From: Candidatus Bipolaricaulota bacterium
GTDB taxonomy: Bacteria > Bipolaricaulota > Bipolaricaulia > UBA7950 > UBA9294
Reading direction: 5' to 3'
DNA length: 36,703 bases
Assembly: GCA_026390315.1 (NCBI GenBank)
Contig: JAPLGE010000069.1
Location: 1-36,703 of the forward strand
A program made the position numbers and the translations under genes. Below the pieces are notes generated by a model. It saw nothing but the letters and a program-made list of their open reading frames with translations. It was not told where the DNA came from and made no database searches. Positions 36,383 to 36,703 of the stretch are shown here, piece by piece (within the stretch, counting starts at the first letter, position 1; the number at the start of each line of letters is the position of its first letter).

Positions 36383-36703
36383 ATGAAAGCGGGGCGCGCG
36401 GCCCGGGCCGTGCGCCCCACTCGGCCGACCCACAGCGGCGCGCGAGGAGGCCCTCTGAACACGCTCGAGAAGTGCGTCAGGATCCTCTCCCTCTTCGCGG
36501 ACGGGCGTCCGGTGATGAGCGTCTCCGCGATCGCGCACGGCGTTGAGCTCCCCAAGAGCACAGCCTACCGCTACGTCTCCGCCCTCAAGACCTTCGGTCT
36601 CCTCGAGGAGGACGTGCGCACCGGGGACTACCGCCTGGGCGGGAAGATCCTCGAGCTCGCCGCAAGCGCCAGGCGGCGGGGTCTCGTCGAGATCGCGCTT
36701 CCC
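36383..36703 (+). CDS. IclR-family transcriptional regulator, N-terminal part (truncated by window end)
   Basis: Open frame from ATG 36383 (SD GTAGGAGG): LNTLEKCVRILSLFADGRPVMSVSAIAHGVELPKSTAYRYVSALKTFGLLEEDVRTGDYRLGGKILELA; no stop before the end. Confidence 0.8.
   Translation, partial: MKAGRAARAVRPTRPTHSGARGGPLNTLEKCVRILSLFADGRPVMSVSAIAHGVELPKSTAYRYVSALKTFGLLEEDVRTGDYRLGGKILELAASARRRGLVEIALP

Noticed and set aside
1-36703. Mobile elements, CRISPR, toxin-antitoxin or phage-defence systems
   Set aside because: No transposase, integrase, direct-repeat array or defence-type domain was recognised; the orphan RHH has no toxin neighbour

Overview
High-GC bacterial chromosomal window, probably from an uncultured or thermophilic lineage (the lineage is a guess and was not tested). 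No rRNA, tRNA, CRISPR array, prophage or transposase was recognised. The left part (about 0-20 kb) is mixed housekeeping. It holds a lipoprotein, an RHH protein, a frameshifted chrA, a frameshifted Cys-rich duplicated-domain surface protein, TlpA plus a DUF1573-rhodanese fusion, an orphan transketolase N-half, clpB-trxR, a short asparaginase, a TauE relic, an HD protein, YbaK, YajC-SecD, HolA, RNase HI, a 2-hydroxyacid dehydrogenase and a DUF401 permease. The main feature is a tightly packed, apparently single operon at about 21.4-34.2 kb. It joins DUF3467, a multi-TM HisKA_3 sensor kinase and two NarL-type regulators to a complete isoprenoid-to-hopanoid block: polyprenyl synthase, HpnH, HpnG, IspG, squalene-hopene cyclase, IspH, YjbQ, HpnC, HpnD and HpnE. 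Almost every junction overlaps, and a strong hairpin follows hpnE. The best candidate for something undescribed is this built-in, DesK/LiaS-like membrane-sensing two-component system apparently dedicated to hopanoid synthesis. Other notable items: a CIRCE-like operator over the promoter of an M-domain-less ClpB, a TrxR-like flavoprotein without NADPH-binding motifs, a rhodanese domain without its catalytic Cys, and a tandem LPC...CQLG protein. Aconitase (Aquifex-type) and a truncated IclR regulator close the window.
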